Made by a program: the position numbers and the translations under genes
The notes under the pieces: generated by a model
What the model saw: the letters and a program-made list of their open reading frames with translations, nothing else
Told to the model about the DNA's origin: nothing
Database searches by the model: none
Part shown: positions 5,956-6,893 of the stretch, piece by piece
How the letters are laid out: every line of letters begins with the position of its first letter
Position numbering within the stretch: the first letter of the stretch is position 1
Assembly: GCA_947631215.1 (NCBI GenBank)
Contig: CANRKN010000106.1
Span: forward strand, 1-6,893
Direction of reading: 5' to 3'
DNA from: an uncultured Oscillospiraceae bacterium
GTDB lineage: Bacteria > Bacillota_A > Clostridia > Oscillospirales > Oscillospiraceae
DNA: 6,893 nt

Positions 5956-5960
5956 GGGGG
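5954..5960 (+). promoter_or_regulatory. Shine-Dalgarno site of prs
   Basis: CAGGGGG ends seven bases before the ATG at 5968. A second ATG at 5964 is only three bases from it and opens a 25-codon frame unrelated to any family, so 5968 is the real start. Confidence 0.7.
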
Positions 5961-5967
5961 TACATGA

Positions 5968-6893
<926 letters not shown>

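Noticed and set aside
5895..5967. Known riboswitch in the prs leader
   Set aside because: The leader is only about 73 bases, mostly A/T, with one short palindrome. It shows no conserved core that I recognise.

Overview
This window looks like chromosome from a G+C-rich member of the Clostridia, most likely a gut Oscillospiraceae-type bacterium (relatives of Flavonifractor, Pseudoflavonifractor or Intestinimonas). That is an inference from the strong G/C preference at third codon positions, the purine-rich Shine-Dalgarno sites, the gene families and the style of the intergenic hairpins. No database search was possible. I see no mobile-element gene, CRISPR array, tRNA or rRNA.

Layout. (1) Bases 1-2866, plus strand: the 3' end of an ABC-transporter ATPase gene and two complete permease genes, joined by ATGA stop/start overlaps. 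They match the BMP-type nucleoside importers (the B. subtilis NupOPQ/YufOPQ pattern). The substrate-binding lipoprotein and the first half of the ATPase would lie upstream of the window. (2) Bases 2867-3066: a gene-free stretch of about 200 bases tiled with hairpins, lying between convergent genes. It holds the likely terminators and may be a dispersed repeat unit. (3) Bases 3067-4707, minus strand: a DUF853/YjgR-type HerA-like P-loop ATPase with an Ala/Glu/Lys-rich coiled-coil tail. (4) Bases 4778-5704, minus strand: a family M19 (membrane/renal dipeptidase-like) metallopeptidase with its metal ligands intact, a near-consensus promoter and a likely terminator. (5) Bases 5735-5967: the divergent promoter region. 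(6) Bases 5968-6893, plus strand: ribose-phosphate pyrophosphokinase (prs), running off the right edge only a few residues short of the usual family length.

How the genes fit together. The importer probably brings nucleosides into the cell and Prs makes PRPP for nucleotide synthesis and salvage, so both ends touch nucleotide metabolism. They are separated by oppositely oriented genes and are unlikely to be co-transcribed. The dipeptidase and the DUF853 ATPase are same-strand neighbours with 70 bases and a terminator between them, so a functional link is not implied.

The coding content is ordinary. The parts worth a second look are non-coding: the hairpin mosaic at 2867-3066, an inverted repeat that places the dipeptidase -35 box in its loop, and the prs leader with a perfect 14-base palindrome beside its ribosome-binding site. 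The dipeptidase promoter also settles the start codon: its predicted transcription start falls on the upstream in-frame ATG, so the downstream ATG at 5704 is preferred.
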